Shown: piece by piece, positions 35,106 to 43,476 of the stretch
How positions within the stretch are numbered: position 1 is the stretch's first letter
Layout of the letters: the number at the start of each line of letters is the position of its first letter
Assembly (NCBI RefSeq): GCF_900607235.1
Contig: NZ_LR027851.1
Coordinates: forward strand, 62,001-126,000
Direction of reading: 5' to 3'
DNA from: Olivibacter jilunii
GTDB lineage: Bacteria; Bacteroidota; Bacteroidia; Sphingobacteriales; Sphingobacteriaceae
Length of the DNA: 64,000 nt
Position numbers and translations under genes: made by a program
The notes under the pieces: model-generated
Databases searched by the model: none
Told to the model about the DNA's origin: nothing
Seen by the model: the letters and a program-made list of their open reading frames with translations, nothing else

Positions 35106-36642
35106 GATCTTGGTATTTTAGGGGTAATGTAAAACTAAAGGTGGCGCCTTCTCCGATTGTACTTTCAACCCAAAGGGTTCCTTTATGTTTTTTTATGATC
35201 TGGTTGCTTATATACAGACCGACACCGATGCCGGGATACTGTTTCTGTATTTCGTCCACCCGATAAAAAGAATCAAATATTTTCTTCTGATATTGATGGT
35301 CTACACCCAAACCATAATCGGTAATTGAAACTTTTATGAAATCACTTAATCGTGAAAGATGTATATTAATTGATCTATTGACGGGGGAAAATTTAATGGA
35401 GTTAGTTAATAAGTTTAAGATGACTTGCTCCAAGCGCAGTCTATCTCCTATATAATAATTACTTGCTGCTCCCTGAACCTCGAAATGGTTATCATGATAT
35501 TTTCCTCGTAATTTATCTACGACCTCTAAGATCATTGCGTCAAAGTCAAATGCCTGTTTGGTAAGTTCTATTCTTCCGGTTTTAATTTTGGATGCATCCA
35601 AGAGGTCAATAACCAGATGCTCCAATTTGTCTACATAAGATTTTGTTTTATTGAGTGTTCCCTTAAGTGTTTCGCTTGCATCAGGAGGAAGCATCCGTTG
35701 TGTTAATTGTAAACTCGCTGTAATGGCTGTTAACGGAGTTTTAAGTTCATGACTGGCTGTACTTAGAAAGTCATCTTTTCTTTTCTCGAGCTCCCGTAAC
35801 TCCGTTATATCGCTAATCGCTAAAATGATGTTTGCATTAGTCGTGTGTGATATAAAATGAGCATCAAAATTCAATACTTTTTTTCCGACACGAGTTGGAA
35901 AGTCTTCCAACAAATAATCCTTTATGCTCGTTTTTTTTGAGCTTAATTGCTCGGCGAGGTTTTGTAGCCCCATAGTGTTCCACTTCCCGTTGTCGATGCC
36001 CAGGATATGTTGGTCCAGTACCTCGTCCTCGGCAATATGGAAAGTTTTAAGGAAAGATCTATTGACCTTTATAATATGAAGATTCTCCGTCAAAATCAAC
36101 ACGGAATCCCTAACCGTGTCTATTACGGCCGTCAGGAGACCTTCATCATCCGATAGATTGTTGTCATGTTCAACTAACGTTTTTTTTACTTTAAGTTTTT
36201 CTACTCGGAGCTGCTGATTGGTTAGTTTTAAGCGAGTAACATCGTTTTGAACACCAATATAATAAGTAACATTATTTTCCTCGTCTCTTATTGGTTGTAA
36301 GCGAAGTTGATTCCAAAATAGAGATCCGTCTTTTTTATAGTTTTTTATTTCTATTTCACATGGCTGCCCCAGATGCAAGGCTGTTTTGATGACTTTTTTT
36401 TGTTCTTCGTTGTCATCATTGCCTTGTAAAAAACGACAATTATGGCCAATAACTTCATTGCGCGAATAGCCAGTGAGCTCTTCAAATGCCTTGTTGCAGT
36501 AGACAATGGGATAATCGGGCTGCGAGCAATCGGTTATTACTACACCGACTTTTGTAGTATCTAAAGCGGTTAGTAGCAGATCCAATTCCCTATTGTAAGT
36601 ACGAGCGGAAAATGAAAATTTATTTTCGTCAATTTGCTTCAT
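35080..36642 (-). CDS. LOV-domain histidine kinase (predicted blue-light receptor)
   Basis: 520 residues. Residues about 20-136 are a LOV/PAS domain with GHNCRFLQG: Cys69 is the expected flavin-adduct residue, with Asn101 and Asn111 (in NYKKDGSLFWNQL) and Gln132 (YYIGVQND) for flavin contacts. The spacings 32, 10 and 21 are the same as those of Cys450, Asn482, Asn492 and Gln513 in oat phototropin LOV2. A short coiled coil, a second PAS (about 166-283), the dimer/His domain with His298 in SASHELKTPLTAI-like sequence (STASHELKTPLTAI), and the ATPase domain with 'NLLTNSIKFSP', 'DYGLGVDHQYQKKIFDSF' and 'GIGVGLYISNQIIKKHKG' follow. No TM segment, so it is cytoplasmic. Confidence 0.92.
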   Translation of the reverse strand: MKQIDENKFSFSARTYNRELDLLLTALDTTKVGVVITDCSQPDYPIVYCNKAFEELTGYSRNEVIGHNCRFLQGNDDNEEQKKVIKTALHLGQPCEIEIKNYKKDGSLFWNQLRLQPIRDEENNVTYYIGVQNDVTRLKLTNQQLRVEKLKVKKTLVEHDNNLSDDEGLLTAVIDTVRDSVLILTENLHIIKVNRSFLKTFHIAEDEVLDQHILGIDNGKWNTMGLQNLAEQLSSKKTSIKDYLLEDFPTRVGKKVLNFDAHFISHTTNANIILAISDITELRELEKRKDDFLSTASHELKTPLTAITASLQLTQRMLPPDASETLKGTLNKTKSYVDKLEHLVIDLLDASKIKTGRIELTKQAFDFDAMILEVVDKLRGKYHDNHFEVQGAASNYYIGDRLRLEQVILNLLTNSIKFSPVNRSINIHLSRLSDFIKVSITDYGLGVDHQYQKKIFDSFYRVDEIQKQYPGIGVGLYISNQIIKKHKGTLWVESTIGEGATFSFTLPLKYQDHDKENYDM

Positions 36643-37284
36643 ACATTAGCAGTATAGTATCCTATGCCTAGCAAAATAGGAGATGTTTTGTATAATAAAG
36701 TAGTCAAACTCCCCCACTTTCTATTTACAACTTAATATTACAAACTTCAAACCAAAGTAATTTAATGGTAAATTTACGTAAACGAAAGATGCTTGAATTG
36801 CTCACATTCTATACAAATTAAATATGAAAAAAAATATCATGGATAATCATGCAAGGGGAGGGATTGACAGTTGATAAATGAGCCTGTTCAACGTGAACAA
36901 AAAATTAACAAAAAAATGATAAATGGATTTGGTTTTAAAAATCAACTTGTTGAGTGTTTTTAAGGCTTGTTTTGTGGGTTAAAGCTGAGATTTTGGTTGA
37001 ATATTTGATAACAAGACATACTGAGTTGCGATGGCCAACGTTATAAAAATAATTCAATACGATTATTTCTTGAATGGGTATAGAAACACGTATGGAGTTG
37101 TTGTTTTGGATTGTATCGGAATAAATTAATAAAAGAAGCGTCTATTCAGTGAATGACGATTGGTCATTGTGGCTTTGCCCGCTTCAAAATTTTAAAAGTA
37201 AGACTGATATACTTGCATAAACCACCGCTTAAAGTAGGTGATAAAATATGCGAGTTGATGATTATCAAAAAAATAGGATTTAAA
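36643..37284. other. Long intergenic region with three palindromes, no gene seen
   Basis: This 642-bp AT-rich stretch divides the LOV kinase (-) from the second response regulator (+). TCCTAT-10 nt-ATAGGA (36660-36681) lies just upstream of the kinase start. TGTTCA-ACG-TGAACA (36885-36899) is a perfect 6-bp-arm palindrome. AAATAAT-TCAATACG-ATTATTT (37047-37068) is a perfect 7-bp-arm repeat before the regulator. I see no convincing coding frame or RNA gene; the open frame from 37153 to 37284 looks like leader. Confidence 0.6.
36885..36899. promoter_or_regulatory. Candidate operator TGTTCAACGTGAACA
   Basis: A perfect palindrome with 6-bp arms around ACG, in the divergent region between a sensor kinase and a receiver gene. 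The binding protein is not known. Confidence 0.4.
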
Positions 37285-37656
37285 ATGAAGAATATTCTTT
37301 GCGTAGATGACGATACGGATTTCGCGGCAATGGTTGCGGATATACTAAAACCGGAGGGCTACGATGTTAAAATAGATACAGGAAAAAATATGCACAGTAT
37401 TTTGAGAACCGGAAAGTTTGGGTTGGTTCTACTAGATGAACGCCTCATGTGGATGTGGGGTAGTGATTTGTGCATGGAATTAAAGCAGAATCCGTTAACA
37501 AGCCATATTCCGGTTGCGATGGTATCCGCTTCCGATGATATAGCAAAAATTAAAGAGCGATGTGGAGCAGAAGCCTACGTGAAGAAACCATTTGAGCTAA
37601 TGCATTTTTTGCATTTAGTGGACGAATTATATTTGTATAAAGATGAAGTCGCCTAA
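37285..37656 (+). CDS. Response regulator, receiver domain only
   Basis: 123 residues from ATG 37285; the frame is open from 37153, but the extra 44 residues are unlike a receiver and 37285 starts exactly at MKNILCVDDDTDF. Phosphorylatable Asp in LVLLDERLMWMWG, Ser/Thr region 'VAMVSASDD' and Lys in VKKPFE are seen. There is no output domain. It is divergent from the LOV kinase and could be a second partner, though it may equally serve another kinase. Confidence 0.88.
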   Translation: MKNILCVDDDTDFAAMVADILKPEGYDVKIDTGKNMHSILRTGKFGLVLLDERLMWMWGSDLCMELKQNPLTSHIPVAMVSASDDIAKIKERCGAEAYVKKPFELMHFLHLVDELYLYKDEVA

Positions 37657-37686
37657 ATAGTGTATACTTGAATATATTTAGAAAGT

Positions 37687-37887
37687 ATGAGCAACGGACA
37701 ATATCGTAAGGAAATTTTTAGAGGACAAAATGTAGGGATTATCCTGAAGAAAGATCAGCGTACGGGGAACATTACTTATGGCTATGTCAAGGATATTTTA
37801 ACATCGGCCACCTTTCATTCCAGAGGAATTAAAGTTCGACTCGAAGATGGGCAGATCGGAAGAGTTGCCGAAATCTTGGAAGATTAA
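37687..37887 (+). CDS. YwbE-like protein (DUF2196)
   Basis: 66 residues. The whole length matches the small YwbE family: a 'RKEIFRGQNVGIILKKDQRTGNITYGYVKDILT' core and 'HSRGIKVRLEDGQIGRVAEIL' end, a compact beta-barrel. The biochemical function of the family is unknown. 30 bp behind the response regulator, followed by a terminator hairpin at 37906-37946. Confidence 0.88.
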   Translation: MSNGQYRKEIFRGQNVGIILKKDQRTGNITYGYVKDILTSATFHSRGIKVRLEDGQIGRVAEILED

Positions 37888-37905
37888 TAGAATAAATACT
37901 AAGCG

Positions 37906-37954
37906 GGTGTCTCCTATGCTTGTCAAAGACAAATGTAGGAGACACCTTCGTTTT
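37906..37954 (+). terminator. Terminator after ywbE
   Basis: GGTGTCTCCTA (37906-37916) and TAGGAGACACC (37936-37946) form a perfect 11-bp stem with a 19-nt loop, followed by TTCGTTTT. Confidence 0.85.
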
Positions 37955-38044
37955 ATAATAGCCGAGCAATGAATAATTCAATATAAACAGCAGGATTTTC
38001 CGTCTCTTATTGCACTTGTTATTAAAAAGAGTTATTTTTCTTGC

Positions 38045-38761
38045 ATGCAAGAATATCTTTTATTTATTGACACGGAAACAACGGGGCTACCCAAAAAGTG
38101 GACGGTAGGATATTCTACAAAAGATAATTGGCCAAGTGCCGTTCAAGTCGCTTGGATTGTGTTTACAAAGGACGGAAGGGAAATCAAGCGAGAAAATTTC
38201 TATGTGAACGAAGACGATGTGGTGGTTAGTCGGCAAGCGCAATTAGTGCATCGGATAAAGGATTCATACTTAAGAACGTTTGGAGTACCGCGTTGTGCCG
38301 TAATGGAAAAACTCAGCAGTGATCTCCGGCAATTTAAACCTCTAGTCGTGGGGCACTTTGTCGCACTCGACTTTCATGTATTGGGAGCGGATTTTTATCG
38401 CTGCGCTATGGAAAACCCACTTGGCGATTTACGCCTATTTTGTACCATGTTAGCGAGTTCCGGATACGTTAAAAAACCTTGGATAAAATACCTCCGTTTA
38501 AACGAACTCTACCAGGAACTTTTTGAAAAGGAGCTGGAGAAGGCCCATAATGCTTTATTAGATGCAGACGCCACAGCAAAGAGTTATTTTGAGCTGGTCA
38601 AAAGAAAAGAAGTTACAGAAGAAACAATTGAAGAACAGCAAGTCAAATTATCAAAACAACTGATTCTTGATAAGTCACCATGGAGCATATCAACGGTGTT
38701 AATAATTTTGTTTTTTTTGATTGCTTTAATTGTCTGTTCGTTAGTTTTCAAGCGTTTATAA
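38045..38761 (+). CDS. DnaQ-type 3'-5' exonuclease with C-terminal membrane anchor
   Basis: 238 residues. Exonuclease motifs: 'LLFIDTETTGLP' (ExoI, DxE), 'VGHFVALDFHVLG' (ExoII) and 'KAHNALLDADATAKSYFEL' (ExoIII, HxxxxD). The last 25 residues are a single hydrophobic helix with a positively charged end (KRL), which is unusual for this family and would tether the enzyme to the membrane. The following gene, CBS/DUF294, is a frequent neighbour of such exonucleases in bacteria, suggesting a shared, probably nucleotide-related, signalling role. Confidence 0.88.
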   Translation: MQEYLLFIDTETTGLPKKWTVGYSTKDNWPSAVQVAWIVFTKDGREIKRENFYVNEDDVVVSRQAQLVHRIKDSYLRTFGVPRCAVMEKLSSDLRQFKPLVVGHFVALDFHVLGADFYRCAMENPLGDLRLFCTMLASSGYVKKPWIKYLRLNELYQELFEKELEKAHNALLDADATAKSYFELVKRKEVTEETIEEQQVKLSKQLILDKSPWSISTVLIILFFLIALIVCSLVFKRL

Positions 38762-38810
38762 GTCGTTTATATGCACTTCAATTAATGACTATAGTTTTAT
38801 AGAAAAACTC

Positions 38811-40298
38811 ATGGATAATACAAAAGAACAAGCCCCTTCATTTGATGAAAGTTACCTGATGCCTGAACAGGTCTATTCGAGAAGAATCAGTGATATAGCT
38901 TTCAGGGAGCTGGTGACCTGCAAAGAAAGCATGCCGGTGTACGAAGCCGCCCGTATTATGGCTGCCAATAAGGTTAGTTGTTTGTTTGTCACCAGTGAAA
39001 GTGGAAATATCGACGGCTTCATTACTGATATAACGTTGCGTGATAATGTGATCGCGAAAAAAGCTGATCTTACTAAACCTGTGTATTATTTTATGGATCG
39101 CGCCATTGAGTCAATTTCCATCGATACCTATATATATGAAGCGCTGCTGACGATGTATGAAACAAAATTACGCTATTTGCTGGTAGAGTCAGAAGGCAAA
39201 TACGTAGGATTTGTTAGCAGAAATAAATTGATGAGTGAACAAGCTCAATCGCCATTAGTCTTTATTCAATCTGTAAAATTAGCTAGAACGAGTATCGAGT
39301 TAAAAGAGAAGTGGTCTCGTGTTCCGTACATTGTCAATCAGTTATTGAGTAAAGGTGTACAAGCTGAGATTGTTAATCAATTAATAACCGCTATTGCTGA
39401 TACAATTGCGCAGAATGTAATAGAAGAAGTGTTGAGCGAAATGAGCAATCCACCCTCTAAATTCGTTTTTATGGTGTTGGGAAGCGAGGGACGTAAAGAA
39501 CAGACTTTGAAAACAGATCAGGATAATGCGCTAATTTATGAGGATAAGGCGAACGAACATCGGGAAGAAGTTCGGAAATGGTTCCTTGAGTTTGCGCAAA
39601 AAGTGTCTGATCGATTGCATTTTGTAGGCTTCGCGTATTGTACGGGGGGCTATATGGCGAGTAATCCACAATGGACACACTCCTTATCGCATTGGAAGAG
39701 CAATTATAAAAAATGGATGGAGGAATCGCTTCCGGAGACTGCCATTAAATTTTCGACTTTTTTTGATTGCCGATTGATTTATGGAGATAAAGCAATCATG
39801 GATAATCTTCGAGACTTTCTAGATGTAGAGCTTCAGCAGCCTTTAGAGAAGTTTTTTGTGTATTTGGCTAAAAATGCCTTGCAATACGTGCCGCCATTAA
39901 CGTTCTTTAAACCAATTAAGACGATAACAGTACAAGGCCGCGAGGTCTTTGATATTAAAAAAGCGATGACCCCAATCGTAGACTTGGTGCGTGTTTATGC
40001 TCTACGGAATCGGATTTTTTTAGAGAATACCGGAGAACGAATGAAAATGTTGCGAGATATGGGCGTGTTCACTGAAAATCAATATCAGGAATTAAGCTTA
40101 TCTTATTATTACTTAATGACAATGCGTCTAAAAAATCAGGCGGTGCGCATGATCGTTGATAAGGGTGAGCCGGACAACTATATTGATATTGATAAGATTA
40201 CACGTATTGAACGTGTTACCTTAAAGGAAATTTTTAAGACTGTGGAAAATTTCCAGTCGGGTATACGTATTAAGTTTACCAATAATTTATTAGGATAA
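38811..40298 (+). CDS. CBS-domain / DUF294 nucleotidyltransferase-like protein
   Basis: 495 residues. Two CBS motifs (about 20-145; 'SMPVYEAARIMAANKVSCLFVTSE', 'YIYEALLTMYETKLRYLLVE') bind adenine nucleotides. The nucleotidyltransferase-like domain follows with 'VLGSEGRKEQTLKTDQDNALIYED' (GSxGRxEQ and DQD), then the C-terminal DUF294_C helical domain (about 350-495). There is no cyclic-nucleotide-binding domain at the front, unlike many homologues. Probably a signalling protein; converges on the permease gene with 11 bp between. Confidence 0.9.
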   Translation: MDNTKEQAPSFDESYLMPEQVYSRRISDIAFRELVTCKESMPVYEAARIMAANKVSCLFVTSESGNIDGFITDITLRDNVIAKKADLTKPVYYFMDRAIESISIDTYIYEALLTMYETKLRYLLVESEGKYVGFVSRNKLMSEQAQSPLVFIQSVKLARTSIELKEKWSRVPYIVNQLLSKGVQAEIVNQLITAIADTIAQNVIEEVLSEMSNPPSKFVFMVLGSEGRKEQTLKTDQDNALIYEDKANEHREEVRKWFLEFAQKVSDRLHFVGFAYCTGGYMASNPQWTHSLSHWKSNYKKWMEESLPETAIKFSTFFDCRLIYGDKAIMDNLRDFLDVELQQPLEKFFVYLAKNALQYVPPLTFFKPIKTITVQGREVFDIKKAMTPIVDLVRVYALRNRIFLENTGERMKMLRDMGVFTENQYQELSLSYYYLMTMRLKNQAVRMIVDKGEPDNYIDIDKITRIERVTLKEIFKTVENFQSGIRIKFTNNLLG

Positions 40299-40309
40299 AA
40301 TCGTTGATC

Positions 40310-41656
40310 TTATACAACCAGATTTAACAACAGAACACCGATGAGGCCGACGATGGCAACAATGGATTCCATTACCGACCAAGTTAGCACGGTATCTTTG
40401 ATTGTCAGATTAAAGTACTCCTTAAACATCCAGAAGCCTGAATCATTGACATGTGAGAAGGCTAAACTACCTGCGCCGACCGCTAGCACCATCAAATTAG
40501 GGTCAGTTCCAGTGGATTGAATCAGTGGTAGAATCATCGAACCGGTCGTCAATCCCGCTACAGTTGCCGATCCGACGCATATTCGTATAATAGCCGCTAT
40601 TAACCAACCTAAGGCAAGCGGCGGAACCGGAAGTGCTCTCAATGAAGTAGCAATCTCCTCGCTTACACCGGTTTGTGTAAATACTTCTTTGAGCGCTCCT
40701 GAACCGGCAATAATCAAAATGATGGTAGCAACGTCCTTCACCGCTTGCGTACAATGATTCATTAAATCGTCCATTTTAAGTTTTTGAACGACTCCCAAGG
40801 AGAAAAGTGAATAAAAAAATACAATCATCAAAACCACCGATGGCGAACTCAGAAATATTAATAGCTGTTGAACTGTTGGACTCAACGTAAATACATGTTG
40901 GATAAATGTCGTTGCAATTAGTAGTATAACGGGCAACAATGCCGTAAAAAAGCTATTAAAAGTGCCTGGTAATTGATCATCGGGTAAGTCTTCTGAAATG
41001 AATGTCTGTAAGGGTTGCGATGGGATTTTTTTGAGAAATTGTGCAAAGAAAGGACCGGCGATAATGATAGCCGGTATAGCAAGAGCGAAGCCATATACAA
41101 GCGTTAAACCCATATTGGCGTTGAATTGGATAACCAGTGCGGAGGGTGAAGGATGAGGGGGTAAAAAGCCATGCGTAACCGACAGCGCTGCTAACATAGG
41201 CAAGCCAATGAAGACCGCCGGAAGTTTATATTTATAGACTACCGAAAAAATAAGAGGCACCATCAGCACAAAACCTACTCCGTAAAAAAGTGGAATACCG
41301 ATGATAAAGCCAACAATCATCATGGCCCACTGAATTTTTTTTTGCCCCACCCACGACATCATCACCGCGGCTATTTTTTGCGCAGCACCGCTTACAGCAA
41401 TGATTTTACCGAACATGGCTCCAAACGTAATTAATATTAGTAAGGATGATAAAATATCGCCAATTCCTTTCTCTAATGTTGTCGCAATTTTATCAATAGA
41501 TAAGCCTAAAGTAGCTGCGGCAAAGATTGAAACGAGTAAAAAGGCAGGGAAGGGATGTACTTTGAATGTATTAATCAGTAGGATTAACAAGAAAATGGAT
41601 AGGGCAATGTAAACTAGGGTCATTGGTGTCTGTTTTGTTGGTACTGTGTTAGGCAA
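40310..41656 (-). CDS. GntP-family gluconate/organic-acid:H+ symporter
   Basis: 448 residues and about 12-14 membrane helices. Features of the GntP family include 'KVHPFPAFLLVSIFAAATLG', 'GIGDILSSLLILITFGAMFGKIIAVSGAA', 'HGFLPPHPSPSALVIQFNAN', and the C-terminal 'GSATVAGLTTGSMILPLIQ' and 'SHVNDSGFWMFKEYFNLT'. The substrate could be gluconate or a related hydroxy acid. No gluconate kinase is close. It stands alone, 176 bp from the SusD gene upstream. Confidence 0.9.
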   Translation of the reverse strand: MPNTVPTKQTPMTLVYIALSIFLLILLINTFKVHPFPAFLLVSIFAAATLGLSIDKIATTLEKGIGDILSSLLILITFGAMFGKIIAVSGAAQKIAAVMMSWVGQKKIQWAMMIVGFIIGIPLFYGVGFVLMVPLIFSVVYKYKLPAVFIGLPMLAALSVTHGFLPPHPSPSALVIQFNANMGLTLVYGFALAIPAIIIAGPFFAQFLKKIPSQPLQTFISEDLPDDQLPGTFNSFFTALLPVILLIATTFIQHVFTLSPTVQQLLIFLSSPSVVLMIVFFYSLFSLGVVQKLKMDDLMNHCTQAVKDVATIILIIAGSGALKEVFTQTGVSEEIATSLRALPVPPLALGWLIAAIIRICVGSATVAGLTTGSMILPLIQSTGTDPNLMVLAVGAGSLAFSHVNDSGFWMFKEYFNLTIKDTVLTWSVMESIVAIVGLIGVLLLNLVV

Positions 41657-41803
41657 ATTAACAGAATTGTTTTATTTATAAAAATAATGAACGAATATTG
41701 TTGAGAATATCTTTTAAAGTCAAGATGGCAAAGAGTTTTGATTGAGAAGCCATGCTCCCAACTGACCGTAAAATTGGTGGTACATCATTGGATATGATAA
41801 AAA

Positions 41804-41824
41804 GGCGCTCATTTTTTGAGCGCC
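41804..41824 (-). terminator. Terminator after SusC/SusD operon 1
   Basis: On the minus strand, GGCGCTCA-AAAAA-TGAGCGCC is followed by TTTTTATC: an 8-bp perfect stem and T-run, beginning 8 nt after the SusD stop. Confidence 0.9.
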
Positions 41825-41832
41825 TCTGTTGT

Positions 41833-43464
41833 TTAGTATCCCGGATTTTGCTTCAAATTTGGATTAATGGCAATTTGCGTATTCGGAATCGGATACAATT
41901 CCCGGTTTGGGTCACTACTAGGTCTGTGATCCCACCAAGCGGCTGTTGTATACTTTCCAAAACGAATAAGATCGGTACGTCTTTTTCCTTCAAAAATAAA
42001 TTCACGACCTCGCTCAGCCAATAATTCATCTAGTGTCAAGCTTGCCGTTGTATATTGTGCAGCAGGCCAATCTTCGGCGGAAAAGGCTCGTTTTCTACTT
42101 TCATTAATTAAATTTACTGCCTCTTGGGTGGCAACACCGCCATTTTTTCGCATAATGGCCTCTGCTTTATTAAAGTATATTTCGGTAAGACGATAGATCA
42201 TATAGTGGTTTTCACGATAGTTGGCATCTTGTAAGGTCCCGGATTTATATTTATTGAATCTAGCTCCACTATTTTCTTCTCCTTGTGCCATACCGCCTGC
42301 GCTGGTTAAGTCTCCCTCGCTTTCACGGCGGATACTGTTTACAAAAACAATAGGTTTTCCGCTCCATTCTTCCGTGCCTAACACCGGTGTTTGTGTGCCA
42401 TATTTGTATTGTGGGCCGAACAAAAACCACTCTTTCTTGCGTAAGTCGTTTTCAGTGTAAGCATCAAAAGCGGTTGGTATCACTACGAAGGCATTCCATC
42501 CGCCGTATCCGACATTAAGTACATCTTTCATATAATCATAGCCCATAAAGAAGCCGCCCCAATCAAATGCGAAACCTCCTTTTTGACTATATGCAAATTG
42601 AAAAAGAGCCTCTGTTGCACGTTGATTCGTATTACTAAATGTAGACGTCAGATCAGCAGCCAGGTTAGGACCACCCCCTAAGCCGCCCCCTTCACCATTT
42701 AAAACCTGATCACAGGCTGCAATACACTCGTCCCACATGGGCTGTCCTACCCACTTTTCAGCATTAAGATAGAGTTCTGCTAGCATGGCGTATCCCGCAG
42801 CCTTGTTTACTCTTCCAATTAATGCATCCGAAAGCGGTAATAAATTAGGAACATTTTCTTCAAGCTCCTTTTGTATGAAAGCAAAGACTTCCGTACGTGG
42901 TTTGGTCTCTGGATTGGCTATTTCTTCAGACACTTCTTCAACAATGGGTACATTGCCCCATAATTCCATTATTTTCATGTAATTATAAGCGCGAAGTACC
43001 TTGAGTTCTGCAATGATCGCATTCAGTTCGTCAGGCTCCATACCTACCTTTTCTGGTGGGGTTGCTTGAATCCGATTGAGCGCGTTGTTAACATAACCTA
43101 AGCCTGTCCACATTCCAATCCAAGCATCGCGTGTGCGAGATTCATTGTCTGTCCATGTGTGATAATGCTGTCTAAAATGATCTCCTGCATCATAGCCATG
43201 TCTGCCTTTTTGCGGCCAGGCCAATTGATCAGACGACAATTCCGAATGGTAGTAATAACCACTGCCTCCGGTAGGCGCTAGCCATGATTGCATATGGGTC
43301 ATTGGGCGTAAGGCCGCTTGCAATACTTCTCTTCTGTTGTTGAGAAATTTATCGTTGCTTATTTCGCTATAAGGATTTTCGTCCAGTTTGGTACAAGCTT
43401 GATAGCTCATTGCTATCATACCAAATACAGAAATATATATAGATTTTTTTAGGAGTTGTTTCAT
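41833..43464 (-). CDS. SusD/RagB-family outer-membrane nutrient-binding lipoprotein (operon 1)
   Basis: 543 residues. Signal peptide with lipobox SYQAC (Cys near residue 24). 'LRPMTHMQSWLAPTGGSGYYYHSELSSDQLAWP', 'RAYNYMKIMELWGNVPIVEE' (the SusD LRAxxYxxL-type helix), and the C-terminal 'ELLAERGREFIFEGKRRTDLIRFGKYTTAAWW' with closing 'NPNLKQNPGY' are typical. It is the lid and glycan- or peptide-binding partner of the SusC transporter 12 bp upstream. The ligand cannot be read from the sequence; no glycoside hydrolase is in the operon. Confidence 0.94.
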   Translation of the reverse strand: MKQLLKKSIYISVFGMIAMSYQACTKLDENPYSEISNDKFLNNRREVLQAALRPMTHMQSWLAPTGGSGYYYHSELSSDQLAWPQKGRHGYDAGDHFRQHYHTWTDNESRTRDAWIGMWTGLGYVNNALNRIQATPPEKVGMEPDELNAIIAELKVLRAYNYMKIMELWGNVPIVEEVSEEIANPETKPRTEVFAFIQKELEENVPNLLPLSDALIGRVNKAAGYAMLAELYLNAEKWVGQPMWDECIAACDQVLNGEGGGLGGGPNLAADLTSTFSNTNQRATEALFQFAYSQKGGFAFDWGGFFMGYDYMKDVLNVGYGGWNAFVVIPTAFDAYTENDLRKKEWFLFGPQYKYGTQTPVLGTEEWSGKPIVFVNSIRRESEGDLTSAGGMAQGEENSGARFNKYKSGTLQDANYRENHYMIYRLTEIYFNKAEAIMRKNGGVATQEAVNLINESRKRAFSAEDWPAAQYTTASLTLDELLAERGREFIFEGKRRTDLIRFGKYTTAAWWDHRPSSDPNRELYPIPNTQIAINPNLKQNPGY

Positions 43465-43476
43465 CTTTTTATGTTT

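Noticed and set aside
37153-37284. 44-residue N-terminal extension of the second response regulator
   Set aside because: Not part of the receiver fold; the ATG at 37285 begins exactly at the usual position.
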